From assembly GCA_024231975.1 (NCBI GenBank), contig JAAEQB010000012.1, forward strand, positions 124,001-188,000: 64,000 nucleotides of DNA, given 5' to 3'. Shown piece after piece: positions 18,584 to 30,221 of this stretch; positions within the stretch are counted from its first letter, which is position 1, and every line of letters begins with the position of its first letter. The notes under the pieces were generated by a model, which saw nothing but the letters and a program-made list of their open reading frames with translations, was not told the origin of the DNA and did not search any database. The translations under genes were made by a program, and so were the position numbers. Source of the stretch: Allobosea sp. (lineage in GTDB: Bacteria; Pseudomonadota; Alphaproteobacteria; Rhizobiales; Beijerinckiaceae).

Positions 18584-19288
18584 ATGAGTAGCCGTACGCC
18601 CGATCCGCGCCTCGCCATCCAGCCCGATCTGCTGCGGCCGACCTTCGGCACCAGGCTCAGGCGCTATTTCCTGACCGGCCTCGTGCTGGCGGCGCCGCTC
18701 GCCATCACGGCCTCGGTGACCTGGTGGTTCGTCAACCTGGTCGACGGGCTGGTGAGACCCTTGGTGCCGGCCCAGTTCTGGCCTGAAAGCTACCTGCCAT
18801 TTCCGGTTCCAGGCTTCGGTCTCGTCATCGCGCTGATCGGCCTGACGGTGATCGGCTTTTTCGCCGCGAACCTGGTCGGGCGCACTCTGATCGGCGCGGG
18901 GGAGGCGCTTCTCGATCGCATGCCAGTGGTGCGCGGCCTCTACAAGGGCGTGAAGCAGGTCTTCGAGACGATCTTCTCCCAGTCCGGCACCTCGTTCCGC
19001 AAGGTCGGCATGGTGCAGTTCCCGCAGCCGGGGATGTGGTCGATCGTCTTTATCGCACAGGACGCCGCGCCTGAGATCGCCGGCAAACTGCCGGATGGCG
19101 ATGAGCAGATCGGCGTCTTCCTGCCCTGCACGCCGAATCCGACGACGGGCTTTTTCTTCTATCTGCCGCGGCGCGAGATCGTCGAATTGTCGATCTCGGT
19201 CGAGGACGGCGCCAAGCTGATCATGTCCGCCGGGCTGATCCAGCCCGGCGAAACGGCTCCGCGCGCAGCGCCGGAAATGGGCAAGTAG
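18584..19288 (+). CDS. DUF502 family membrane protein
   Basis: A 234-residue protein with two N-terminal membrane segments (about 30-50 and 72-96) and a soluble part containing the family hallmarks RMPVVRGLYKGVKQVFETI and PCTPNPTTGFFFYLP. The family is widespread in alphaproteobacteria and often lies near recG/glmS; its function is not known. Its stop directly abuts the 3' end of the convergent AraC-type gene. Confidence 0.88.
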   Translation: MSSRTPDPRLAIQPDLLRPTFGTRLRRYFLTGLVLAAPLAITASVTWWFVNLVDGLVRPLVPAQFWPESYLPFPVPGFGLVIALIGLTVIGFFAANLVGRTLIGAGEALLDRMPVVRGLYKGVKQVFETIFSQSGTSFRKVGMVQFPQPGMWSIVFIAQDAAPEIAGKLPDGDEQIGVFLPCTPNPTTGFFFYLPRREIVELSISVEDGAKLIMSAGLIQPGETAPRAAPEMGK

Positions 19289-20122
19289 TCAGCCCTTCAA
19301 CGGCACCCAGATCTCGACGACGCCGTTGCCGGTTGCGCCGTTAAAGCGCTGGTCCATGCGCTCGAGCGTCACGCCCATCGCCGGCTCCCGGCCGGATTTC
19401 GGCAGCCAGTCGCGCCAGATCGCCTCATAGGTCTGCTTGATGCCGGTGATGTGACCGCTGTGTTCGAAGACTGCGCAGAGTTGCTCGGGCACGCTCAACC
19501 GGGCGAATTCGTCCGGCAGGTCGCTGAAGGACGAGACCTCGGCACCGGCGATATAGTCGAAGGCGCCGACATCGTCACAATTATAGCTCGCGCCATAGGC
19601 GACGAAGCCCTTCTGGCCAGGGATATGGCCGAAATGCGGGACGATCTTCTGCCAGAGCAGCGGGATGCCTTGCGTGTTGTCGACCGAGAAATGGCCGCTG
19701 AACCCGGCGATGAGCATGGGCTTGCCGGGGACGATACGCGGTTCGGCGAGGGGAATGCGGTTTGCAGCATGCATGGACAGAGGCTCCACGAGAGCAAGGG
19801 ATGACAGGTCGCGCCGCGAGCGCAGCTCTTCCGGCGTGAGGCCGAACTGCTCGCGGAAGGCGCGGGTGAAGGCCTCGTGAGAGCCATAGCCCCAGTCGAG
19901 CGCGACCTGGAGGATGTCGGGGGCGCCATCGGCCAGCTGGCGCGCCGCTTCCGAGAGCCGGCGCTGGCGGACATAGCGCATCACCGAGCGGCCGGTCGCC
20001 ACGCCGAAGGCGCGGCTGAGATGGAAGCGCGAGACGCCGCTGACCTCCGCGATCTCGTCGAGCGAGAGCTCGGAGGCGAAGCGGCTTTCAATGCACCAGA
20101 GGGCTTTCTTGATCGGGTCCAT
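19289..20122 (-). CDS. AraC-family regulator with GyrI-like ligand-binding domain
   Basis: A 277-residue transcription factor. Residues about 5-110 form the AraC/XylS double helix-turn-helix (SLDEIAEVSGVSRFHLSRAF, then ALDWGYGSHEAFTRAFREQFG), and residues 120-277 a GyrI/SOUL-like effector domain that binds small molecules in homologues such as Rob. The target is unknown. It is convergent with DUF502, with no gap between the stop codons. Confidence 0.9.
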   Translation of the reverse strand: MDPIKKALWCIESRFASELSLDEIAEVSGVSRFHLSRAFGVATGRSVMRYVRQRRLSEAARQLADGAPDILQVALDWGYGSHEAFTRAFREQFGLTPEELRSRRDLSSLALVEPLSMHAANRIPLAEPRIVPGKPMLIAGFSGHFSVDNTQGIPLLWQKIVPHFGHIPGQKGFVAYGASYNCDDVGAFDYIAGAEVSSFSDLPDEFARLSVPEQLCAVFEHSGHITGIKQTYEAIWRDWLPKSGREPAMGVTLERMDQRFNGATGNGVVEIWVPLKG

Positions 20123-20194
20123 GGCTCACTCACGAAACGCCGGCACCATGGCGGAGGCAAGACGCCCGTGCTTGATCGGGATTGCTGTCTTTCG

Positions 20195-21085
20195 CTAGCG
20201 CGCGGCCTTCACGACATCGAGGAAGGCCCGCAGCGCCGGCGGCACGGCGCGGTGGCCAGGATAGTAGATCGCGACCCGTTCGGAAGCGGGCGCCCAGGCC
20301 GTCAGAATTTGGCGAAGACGTCCGTCCGCCAGCGCCAGTTCCGCCGCAGGGCTGGCGACATAGGCAATGCCCAAGTCATTGATCGCGGCGTCCACCATCA
20401 GCTCCTCGTCGTCGAGGATGACTGGCCCGCTGGTCTCGATCGTCAGGGCCTTCCCGGCTCGCTCGAACTCCCAGTGATAGAGCTTTCCTCCCGGCACGCG
20501 GTGGCCGATGCAGCGATGGGACGTGAGTTCATCAGGTGTCCTGGGCTCGCCGAAACGGTCGAGATAAGCGGGCGATGCGACGCAGACGAAGCTGACTGAG
20601 CCAGCGAAGGGCACGGCGATCATGTCCTTTGGAATCGAGTCGACCAGCCGCACGCCGGCATCGAACCCCGCCGCCACGATGTCGACGAGCTTTCCCTCGA
20701 CGACGAGGTCGACGACCACATCGGGAAAACGCTCCGCCATCACCGGCAGGATATCGCGCAGGAGGATCGTAGCCCCCAGCCGCGGTGCGTTGATCCGCAC
20801 GGTCCCGGTCACACTGCCGCGGAAGGTGGCGATGCTGTCGAGCGCCTGGTCCAATGTGGCGAGCGCTGGCTGAAGCCGGCCGAGCAGTTCGAAGCCGGCT
20901 TCGGTCGGCGAGACGCTACGCGTCGTGCGGTTGAGCAGGCGCACGCCCATGCGCTCCTCGAGCGCGCGCATCGCATGGCTGAGCGTGGAGGGCGCGATGC
21001 CGAGCTCATCCGCTGCGCGCCGGAAGCTGCGGCGGTTCGCGACGGCGACGAAGGCGGTGAGATCGTTGAGAGACGGGCGGGCCAT
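20195..21085 (-). CDS. LysR-family transcriptional regulator
   Basis: A 296-residue LTTR: N-terminal winged helix-turn-helix (LTAFVAVANRRSFRRAADEL) and a C-terminal periplasmic-binding-protein-like effector domain, of the AaeR/DsdC-like group with NRTTRSVSPTEAG. The start at 21085 gives the standard MARPSLNDL opening; an upstream ATG at 21121 would add 12 residues. It is divergent from a Rid-family gene, which it may regulate, as LysR proteins commonly control the adjacent divergent gene. Confidence 0.9.
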   Translation of the reverse strand: MARPSLNDLTAFVAVANRRSFRRAADELGIAPSTLSHAMRALEERMGVRLLNRTTRSVSPTEAGFELLGRLQPALATLDQALDSIATFRGSVTGTVRINAPRLGATILLRDILPVMAERFPDVVVDLVVEGKLVDIVAAGFDAGVRLVDSIPKDMIAVPFAGSVSFVCVASPAYLDRFGEPRTPDELTSHRCIGHRVPGGKLYHWEFERAGKALTIETSGPVILDDEELMVDAAINDLGIAYVASPAAELALADGRLRQILTAWAPASERVAIYYPGHRAVPPALRAFLDVVKAAR

Positions 21086-21218
21086 TGCTGGGTAATCTGC
21101 ATCAGCCTGTGTCGATTTCAACGGCTAATGCAAACAATGGTTGCTCGCTATCTCCTGCCGGCAAGGGCGGACCACGCGGCGAGGCTGCCTGCGTTCATAG
21201 CCCATGAAAGGAACCGAC

Positions 21219-21638
21219 ATGACCAAGCGCGACGCAATTTTCCCCGCTGATCGCCACGCACTCTACGACGTCCATCAATATTCTGCCGCCATCAGGCATG
21301 GCGACCTGCTCTTCATCTCGGGGCAGGTCGGCAGTCGCGAGGACGGTTCGCCCGAACCGGTCTATGAGGACCAGGTCCGGCGGGCCTTCGCCAACCTGCG
21401 CGCGGTGCTGGCGGCGGCGGGGGCGACTTTCGACGACGTGATCGACGTCATCTCCTTCCACACCGATCCGCATACCCAGTTCGAGAAGATGATGGCCATC
21501 CGCGCCGAGGAGATCGGCGAGCCGCCTTATCCGACCTGGACCGCCGTCGGCGTGACCTGGCTCGCCGGGTTCGACTTCGAGCTCAAGGTGGTCGCTCGGA
21601 TTCCGTCCAAGGCTACCGACAAAGCTCCGGCGGCGTGA
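21219..21638 (+). CDS. Rid (YjgF/YER057c/UK114) family protein
   Basis: A 139-residue chorismate-mutase-like fold protein. True RidA enzymes hydrolyse reactive enamine/imine intermediates and use a conserved Arg (in a P-x-R-S/T motif). Here the matching segment reads PTWTAVGV, so that Arg is absent and this belongs to another Rid subgroup with unknown activity. AAAGGA 8 nt before ATG 21219 decides the start over ATG 21204. It is divergent from the LysR gene and convergent with recG. Confidence 0.85.
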   Translation: MTKRDAIFPADRHALYDVHQYSAAIRHGDLLFISGQVGSREDGSPEPVYEDQVRRAFANLRAVLAAAGATFDDVIDVISFHTDPHTQFEKMMAIRAEEIGEPPYPTWTAVGVTWLAGFDFELKVVARIPSKATDKAPAA

Positions 21639-21651
21639 GTTGACTGGCATC

Positions 21652-23763
21652 TCAGCCGGCCCGCAGCAGGCGGATCGCGACGTCGCGCTCGAACAGATAG
21701 AGCAGCGTCCGGATCGCCTGGCCGCGCGGCGTCTCCAGATGCGGGTCGCGCTCGATCAGCAGGCGAGCGTCATCGCGCGCCGCCGCAAGAAGGTCGCCGT
21801 CGATCTCAGGGCGGGCGATGCGCCAGTCGGGTGAGCCGGACTGGCGCGTGCCCAAGACCTCGCCTTCGCCGCGCAGGCGCAAATCTTCCTCGGCGATGCG
21901 GAAGCCGTCCTCGCTCTCACGCATGATGGTGAGGCGCGCTTCCGCCACCTGCCCGAGCGGGCCCTTGTAGAGCAAGAGGCAGGTCGAGGCGGCGCTGCCT
22001 CGGCCGATCCGCCCGCGCAATTGGTGGAGCTGGGCGAGGCCGAAGCGCTCGGCATGCTCGATCACCATCACCGAGGCATTGGGCACGTCGACGCCGACCT
22101 CGATCACCGTGGTCGAGACCAGCACACGCGTCTGCCCGCCGGAGAAGGCGGCCATCGACGCGTCCTTGTCGCGTCCCGGCATCTGGCCGTGCAGCAGGCC
22201 GACCTTGTCGCCGAAGATGGCCTGCAGCGCCTCGAATCGTCCCTGTGCTGCCGCGACATCGAGCGTGTCGGATTCCTGCACCAGCGGGCAGACCCAGTAG
22301 ACCTGCGCACCTGTGTCGAGAGCGCGGCCGACTGCACCGACCACCTCGTCATAGCGTTCCAGCGAGATCGCCCGCGTGGTGATCGGCTTCCGGCCTGCCG
22401 GCTTCTCGGAGAGGATCGAGACGTCCATGTCGCCGAACCAAGTCAGGGCCAGCGTGCGCGGGATTGGCGTCGCGGTCATGACGAGGATGTCGACCGCTTC
22501 GCCCTTGGCGCCGAGCAGCAGGCGCTGATGCACGCCGAAGCGGTGCTGCTCGTCCACGACGGCCAAAGCGAGGTCATGGAAGGCGACACCCTCCTGGAAA
22601 AGGGCATGGGTGCCGACGACGATGTCGATCTCGCCATTGGCCAGGCCTTCCAGCACCTGCCGACGGCCGGCGCCCTTCTCGCGGCCGGTCAGGAGGGCAA
22701 GCTTGAGGCCGGCCTTGTCCGCGAGCGGGGCGAGGCGCTCGGCGTGCTGGCGGGCGAGGATTTCGGTCGGCGCCATCAGCACCGATTGCCTGTTAGCCTC
22801 GGCTGCGGCGGCCATCGCCATCAGCGCGACCACGGTCTTTCCCGACCCGACATCGCCCTGGAGCAGGCGCAGCATCCGCTCGGGCTTTTCCATGTCGTCA
22901 TGGATGTCGGCGATCGCCTTGCGTTGGCCATCGGTCAGCGTGAAGGGCAGGGCGGTCTCGATGGCGTGGCGGAGCGCCCCGTCGCCTGCCGTGGCGCGGC
23001 CGGCCGCTTTTTTCTGCTGGCGGCGCACCAAAGCGAGCGCAATCTGGCTCGCCAGCAATTCGTCATAGGCGATGCGCCTGCGTACGACCGTTTCTCCTGT
23101 TGCGGCCTTCAGATCGACCGGGTGATGCAGAGCGTGGATGGCATCGCGGAAGGGCACGAAGTCGTTGCGGGCGGCGAATGCCTCGTCCTGCCATTCCGGC
23201 AATTCCGGGCAGCGCTCGGCCGCGCCGGCGGCGATGCGGGCCATGACGCGCCCGCCAATGCCTTCGGTCAGCCCGTAGACCGGCTCGACCGAAGGCAGGG
23301 TGGCCGCGAGCTTCGGGTCGAGGATGCGGTCGGGATGCACCATCTGGCGCATGCCGTCCCAGAGCTCGAGCTTGCCCGAGATGATGCGGTAGGCACCGAT
23401 CGGCAGGGTCTGGAGGAGGTGGCGGACATCGGCGTGGAAGAAGACCAGCGTGACGTCGCCGGTCTCGTCCTCGACGATGACGCGATAGGGCGCCTTCGCC
23501 TTGGTCGGCGGGGCAGGGCGATGCTCTGTGACCTGCGCCGAGAAGGTCGCGACCTCGCCGACCGGCGCCTCGGCGATGCTATTGCTCGGCCGCCGGTCGA
23601 TCGCGCCGGTCGGCAGATGGAAGAGCAGGTCGATGACGCGGGCGGCATGCGTCTCGTCGCCGAGCAGCCGGTCAAGTGCCTTGGCGAGCTTGGGGCCGAC
23701 GCCGGAGAGGGCGGTGGCCGGGGCGAAGAGCGGATCGAGGACGGATGGGCGCAATGGCTTCAC
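21652..23763 (-). CDS. recG: ATP-dependent DNA helicase RecG
   Basis: Branch-migrating helicase that remodels stalled forks and Holliday junctions. The 703-residue protein has the N-terminal wedge/OB domain, Walker A GDVGSGKT near residue 300, the DEQH box (VVDEQHRFG), TATPIPRT and the C-terminal HQLRGRIGRG motif VI. Length is canonical. It is divergent from sdhE across about 140 bp, part of the recG-sdhE-mfd neighbourhood usual in Rhizobiales. Confidence 0.97.
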   Translation of the reverse strand: MKPLRPSVLDPLFAPATALSGVGPKLAKALDRLLGDETHAARVIDLLFHLPTGAIDRRPSNSIAEAPVGEVATFSAQVTEHRPAPPTKAKAPYRVIVEDETGDVTLVFFHADVRHLLQTLPIGAYRIISGKLELWDGMRQMVHPDRILDPKLAATLPSVEPVYGLTEGIGGRVMARIAAGAAERCPELPEWQDEAFAARNDFVPFRDAIHALHHPVDLKAATGETVVRRRIAYDELLASQIALALVRRQQKKAAGRATAGDGALRHAIETALPFTLTDGQRKAIADIHDDMEKPERMLRLLQGDVGSGKTVVALMAMAAAAEANRQSVLMAPTEILARQHAERLAPLADKAGLKLALLTGREKGAGRRQVLEGLANGEIDIVVGTHALFQEGVAFHDLALAVVDEQHRFGVHQRLLLGAKGEAVDILVMTATPIPRTLALTWFGDMDVSILSEKPAGRKPITTRAISLERYDEVVGAVGRALDTGAQVYWVCPLVQESDTLDVAAAQGRFEALQAIFGDKVGLLHGQMPGRDKDASMAAFSGGQTRVLVSTTVIEVGVDVPNASVMVIEHAERFGLAQLHQLRGRIGRGSAASTCLLLYKGPLGQVAEARLTIMRESEDGFRIAEEDLRLRGEGEVLGTRQSGSPDWRIARPEIDGDLLAAARDDARLLIERDPHLETPRGQAIRTLLYLFERDVAIRLLRAG

Positions 23764-23902
23764 GGCATGTCAGGAGTGCGAGGCCTGCGGCACGAATGCC
23801 GCTGACTTCGCGAAGGGGCATAGCTATATCGCTAATCAGCCAGATAGCTATCCGAGGCAGGCACCGCGACGGGGCCGGCCCAATCTTCATTTCGCGAGGC
23901 CG

Positions 23903-24202
23903 ATGATGAGTGGCTCGACCCGTAGCAGCGCCGACCTCGACCCGCGCCGGCGCAAGATCCTGTTCCGCGCCTGGCATCGCGGCATGCGCGAGATGGACCT
24001 GATCATGGGCCGCTTCGCCGATGCGCAGATCGGCACTTTGAGCGAGGCCGAGCTCGACGAGTTCGAGCGGCTGATCGAAGTGCTCGACCGCGACCTGCTG
24101 AGCTGGGTGACGGGGGAGGCGCAGGTGCCGGAGAATTACGACAGCGATGTCTTCCGGCAGCTGAAGGCCTTCCACCAGCACGACAAGCCGATCCATGTGT
24201 GA
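23903..24202 (+). CDS. sdhE: Succinate dehydrogenase assembly factor 2 (SdhE)
   Basis: Small helical protein that helps attach FAD covalently to SdhA. The 99-residue product has the family's RGMREMD signature (RGxxE), used in flavinylation, and the acidic LLSWVTGE stretch. Two adjacent ATGs (23903, 23906) are possible starts. It is divergent from recG and precedes mfd. Confidence 0.92.
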   Translation: MMSGSTRSSADLDPRRRKILFRAWHRGMREMDLIMGRFADAQIGTLSEAELDEFERLIEVLDRDLLSWVTGEAQVPENYDSDVFRQLKAFHQHDKPIHV

Positions 24203-24251
24203 GGGCCTTTGATGCGGATGCGCGCCATTGATGCCGCCCGCGACGCCTTCT

Positions 24252-24390
24252 TTCTCCCGGATGGGAGAAGGTGGCGCGGAGCGCCGGATGAGGGCCTGCC
24301 CTCGCCGCGGAAGGCACAACGGCGCCGCAGCCGCCTCATATTGAGAGCGCAGGCCCTCACCCCTGCCCCTCTCCCATCCGGGAGAGGGGT
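24252..24390. repeat. REP/BIME-like repeat pair between sdhE and mfd
   Basis: Two self-complementary cores (TTCTCCCGGATGGGAGAA near 24252-24269 and CTCTCCCATCCGGGAGAG near 24370-24387) face each other and are joined by a further pair of inverted arms (GGATGAGGGCCTGC at 24287-24300; GCAGGCCCTCA at 24349-24359). The whole can fold into a long cruciform, like REP/BIME elements dispersed in Rhizobiales. No gene lies in it; mfd begins 34 bp later. Confidence 0.75.
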
Positions 24391-24423
24391 TCCCCGCGCC
24401 CAATTCTGTTGACGATTGTCCCG

Positions 24424-27972
<3,549 letters not shown>

Positions 27973-28044
27973 CGGGCGATGCAGCACGGCGCCTCGATGT
28001 CGAGGAGGTCCTCGTCGAGACCGGCGAGCTGATCGTCCTTTGGC

Positions 28045-29070
28045 TCAGCTGCTCTTCGGCTCGATGGCCGGCTCGTCGGCCATCGGTTTGCCCGCCGGGC
28101 GCAGTCGTGTGGCGATCAGCCGTCCGGCATCGCGGAACGGGACCCAGAGTGCATTGCCGACCGTGTTGTGCTCGGCACCTTCATGGCCGATGCCGAGCGT
28201 GATCTTCTCGCCCCGGCGCGGCATATGCAGCGTGCCGGCCATCCAGTCCCAGATCGACAGCAAATAGCCCATGTTCCGATCGAAATGGGCGGGGTTGTCC
28301 GAATGATGGATGTGGTGATGCGCCGGACTGTGCAGCAGCACGCCCATCACCCCGGTGAACGGCATGTTGATGTGGGAATGCCGGAGATGGTGGAAGGTGA
28401 AGATGTGCGCGCAGATGATGAGGTTGTAGCCGAATATGCCCATCGAGGGCGCGCCGCTACCGAGCCAATGCGTCACCAGCGCATAGACTAAGCCGTTGGT
28501 GAAGCCGGTCACACAGGGGAACAGGGCGAGTTCGACCGGATGCTGCCGGAATTCCGTCGCCGGCGTCATGACCTCTGCCGAATGATGCAGTTTGTGGAAT
28601 TGCCAGAGGATCTCGCTCTTGTGCATGGCAAGATGCGCGAGCCAGTAGCCGAGGTCGAAGGCGAGCACCTGCAGCACCGCGAGGAATAGGATGATCCCCC
28701 AATGCGCGGCAACCGTCTCGGCGGCCGGCCCGAACAAGGCGGTCAGCCAGCTGCCGAAGACACCCGCCCAAAAATCCGCGCCGATGATGAAGAAGCCGAT
28801 CACGAAAGCGAGCAGCGGGATATTGAAGAGGTAGAGCTTGTAGTCGAGCAGGGACGAACGGTGCAGCCAGACGGTCCGCTTGCTCAAAAGCCGCCAGAAG
28901 GCCCTGAGTCCGATATCCTTGCGCCGACGCCTCAGGCGCGTAGGGATAATGGCCAGGAAGACGAAGGCCGCCGCCGCGACGTAGGAGAATACCGATCTTT
29001 GGTCAAGCGGATGGAACAGCGGCAGGACCAAGGCGTCGATCGCAGCTGTGAATGCCCTAGCGAACTCCAT
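28045..29070 (-). CDS. Sterol desaturase / fatty acid hydroxylase family membrane protein
   Basis: A 341-residue di-iron membrane oxygenase-type protein. Several membrane helices alternate with the eight-histidine clusters of the family: HLAMHK (HxxxH), HKLHH (HxxHH), HHLRHSH and HHIHH. Members hydroxylate or desaturate lipids such as sterols, carotenoids or hopanoid-like molecules; the substrate here cannot be told from sequence. It is convergent with mfd and stands alone on its strand. Confidence 0.88.
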   Translation of the reverse strand: MEFARAFTAAIDALVLPLFHPLDQRSVFSYVAAAAFVFLAIIPTRLRRRRKDIGLRAFWRLLSKRTVWLHRSSLLDYKLYLFNIPLLAFVIGFFIIGADFWAGVFGSWLTALFGPAAETVAAHWGIILFLAVLQVLAFDLGYWLAHLAMHKSEILWQFHKLHHSAEVMTPATEFRQHPVELALFPCVTGFTNGLVYALVTHWLGSGAPSMGIFGYNLIICAHIFTFHHLRHSHINMPFTGVMGVLLHSPAHHHIHHSDNPAHFDRNMGYLLSIWDWMAGTLHMPRRGEKITLGIGHEGAEHNTVGNALWVPFRDAGRLIATRLRPAGKPMADEPAIEPKSS

Positions 29071-29181
29071 CGCGTCGTCCCAGTCCCGCTCGGATGACTC
29101 TATCGTCTACTGTCCGAGGGTTAATCTGGATTGAATTCCTTGCGGCAAGCTTTGCTCCTGCTGGGAATTCGATCGGGATTC

Positions 29182-30213
29182 TCACGGTGATCGCCGTGTC
29201 ACCGAAACATCCGTTGCCGCATTGGTCACGACGTCGACGATGGCGAGGTCGGGCCGGTCGAGACGCGGCAGGCCGTCATCCTCACCGGCGCGGCGGGTGA
29301 CGACGAGGCTGGTCAGCGCCTTGTGGCCGCCGAGACGGGAGCGGGCGAGCGCCGGCTCCAGCGCCGCGGGAATGACGAGATGGACCATGCGCCCGCCTTC
29401 CAGGCAGGCGCGCAGGTCGTCGAGCACGAACAGGCCGAGCGGCAGGAGCTCGACGCCGGTGAGCAGCGCGATGCCGGGGCCGGTTGCGAGCGCGGCGAGA
29501 TCGCCGCCCACCAGCGTGGTAATGACACGCGACGAGGCGAGCGGCTTGAGCACGCGTGAGATTTCGAGCGCTTTAGCCAAAACTTCCTTCTCGCTGACCG
29601 GGAAGGGACCGGTGAGGCTATGCCCATCGACGACGCGGATCGGCGCCCGGATCGCTGCCGGGGGCAAGGCTGATGGCATAGCGCCATGGCCGAGCAGCGG
29701 CTCCAGCGCGGCAACGCCATCGGGCACGCGCGCCCCGAAGCCGCCGATGAAGCGCATGCCGAAGGAGCGGGCGGCGACGTCGCGCAACAGGTGTAAGGGT
29801 TGCAGCTCGCCGATCCGCGGCACGCCGAGAGCCATCACCGCGCCGGAGCGCTCGATGATGGGAAGCAGCTCTGCTTCCTTGGCGTGGGCCGGCAGGAGCA
29901 TCGGCGAGAGGCCGGCCCGCAGGGCGGCGAGGATCGCGACCAGCGCCTCAGGGCCGAGCGGCGCCAGGATCGCAACGCAGGCACCGGGCTGGGGCTTGGC
30001 GAGGAGGAGCAGGTTGGCGAGCCGGTCGACGCGGCCATCGAGTTCGGCGAAGCCGAAGGCGCTCGGCGAGAAATCGCTCCAGTCGCGCCGCCCGGGCGGA
30101 TCGCGGAAGGCCGGCTCATAGCCACGGCGGGCGGCGAGCGCCTTGAGCAGGCTGTCGAAATCTAGCCCTTCGACCAGCGCGCCGATGGAGATTTCGTCGG
30201 AGCCCATGCGCAT
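29182..30213 (-). CDS. Degenerate ANL-superfamily (AMP-binding-like) protein
   Basis: A 343-residue protein whose first 130 residues resemble the N-terminal part of acyl-CoA synthetases (FGFAELDGRVDRLANLL, then the ACVAILAPLGPEALVAILAALRAGL helix-strand pair). The glycine-rich ATP loop (YTSGTTG-type) and the later TGD and K motifs of active adenylating enzymes are not seen, and the protein is about 200 residues shorter than usual. It starts 8 bp after the solute-binding-protein gene, so they form an operon. It may be a non-catalytic remnant or a re-purposed protein; function is unknown. Confidence 0.6.
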   Translation of the reverse strand: MRMGSDEISIGALVEGLDFDSLLKALAARRGYEPAFRDPPGRRDWSDFSPSAFGFAELDGRVDRLANLLLLAKPQPGACVAILAPLGPEALVAILAALRAGLSPMLLPAHAKEAELLPIIERSGAVMALGVPRIGELQPLHLLRDVAARSFGMRFIGGFGARVPDGVAALEPLLGHGAMPSALPPAAIRAPIRVVDGHSLTGPFPVSEKEVLAKALEISRVLKPLASSRVITTLVGGDLAALATGPGIALLTGVELLPLGLFVLDDLRACLEGGRMVHLVIPAALEPALARSRLGGHKALTSLVVTRRAGEDDGLPRLDRPDLAIVDVVTNAATDVSVTRRSP

Positions 30214-30221
30214 CGCCGGAC

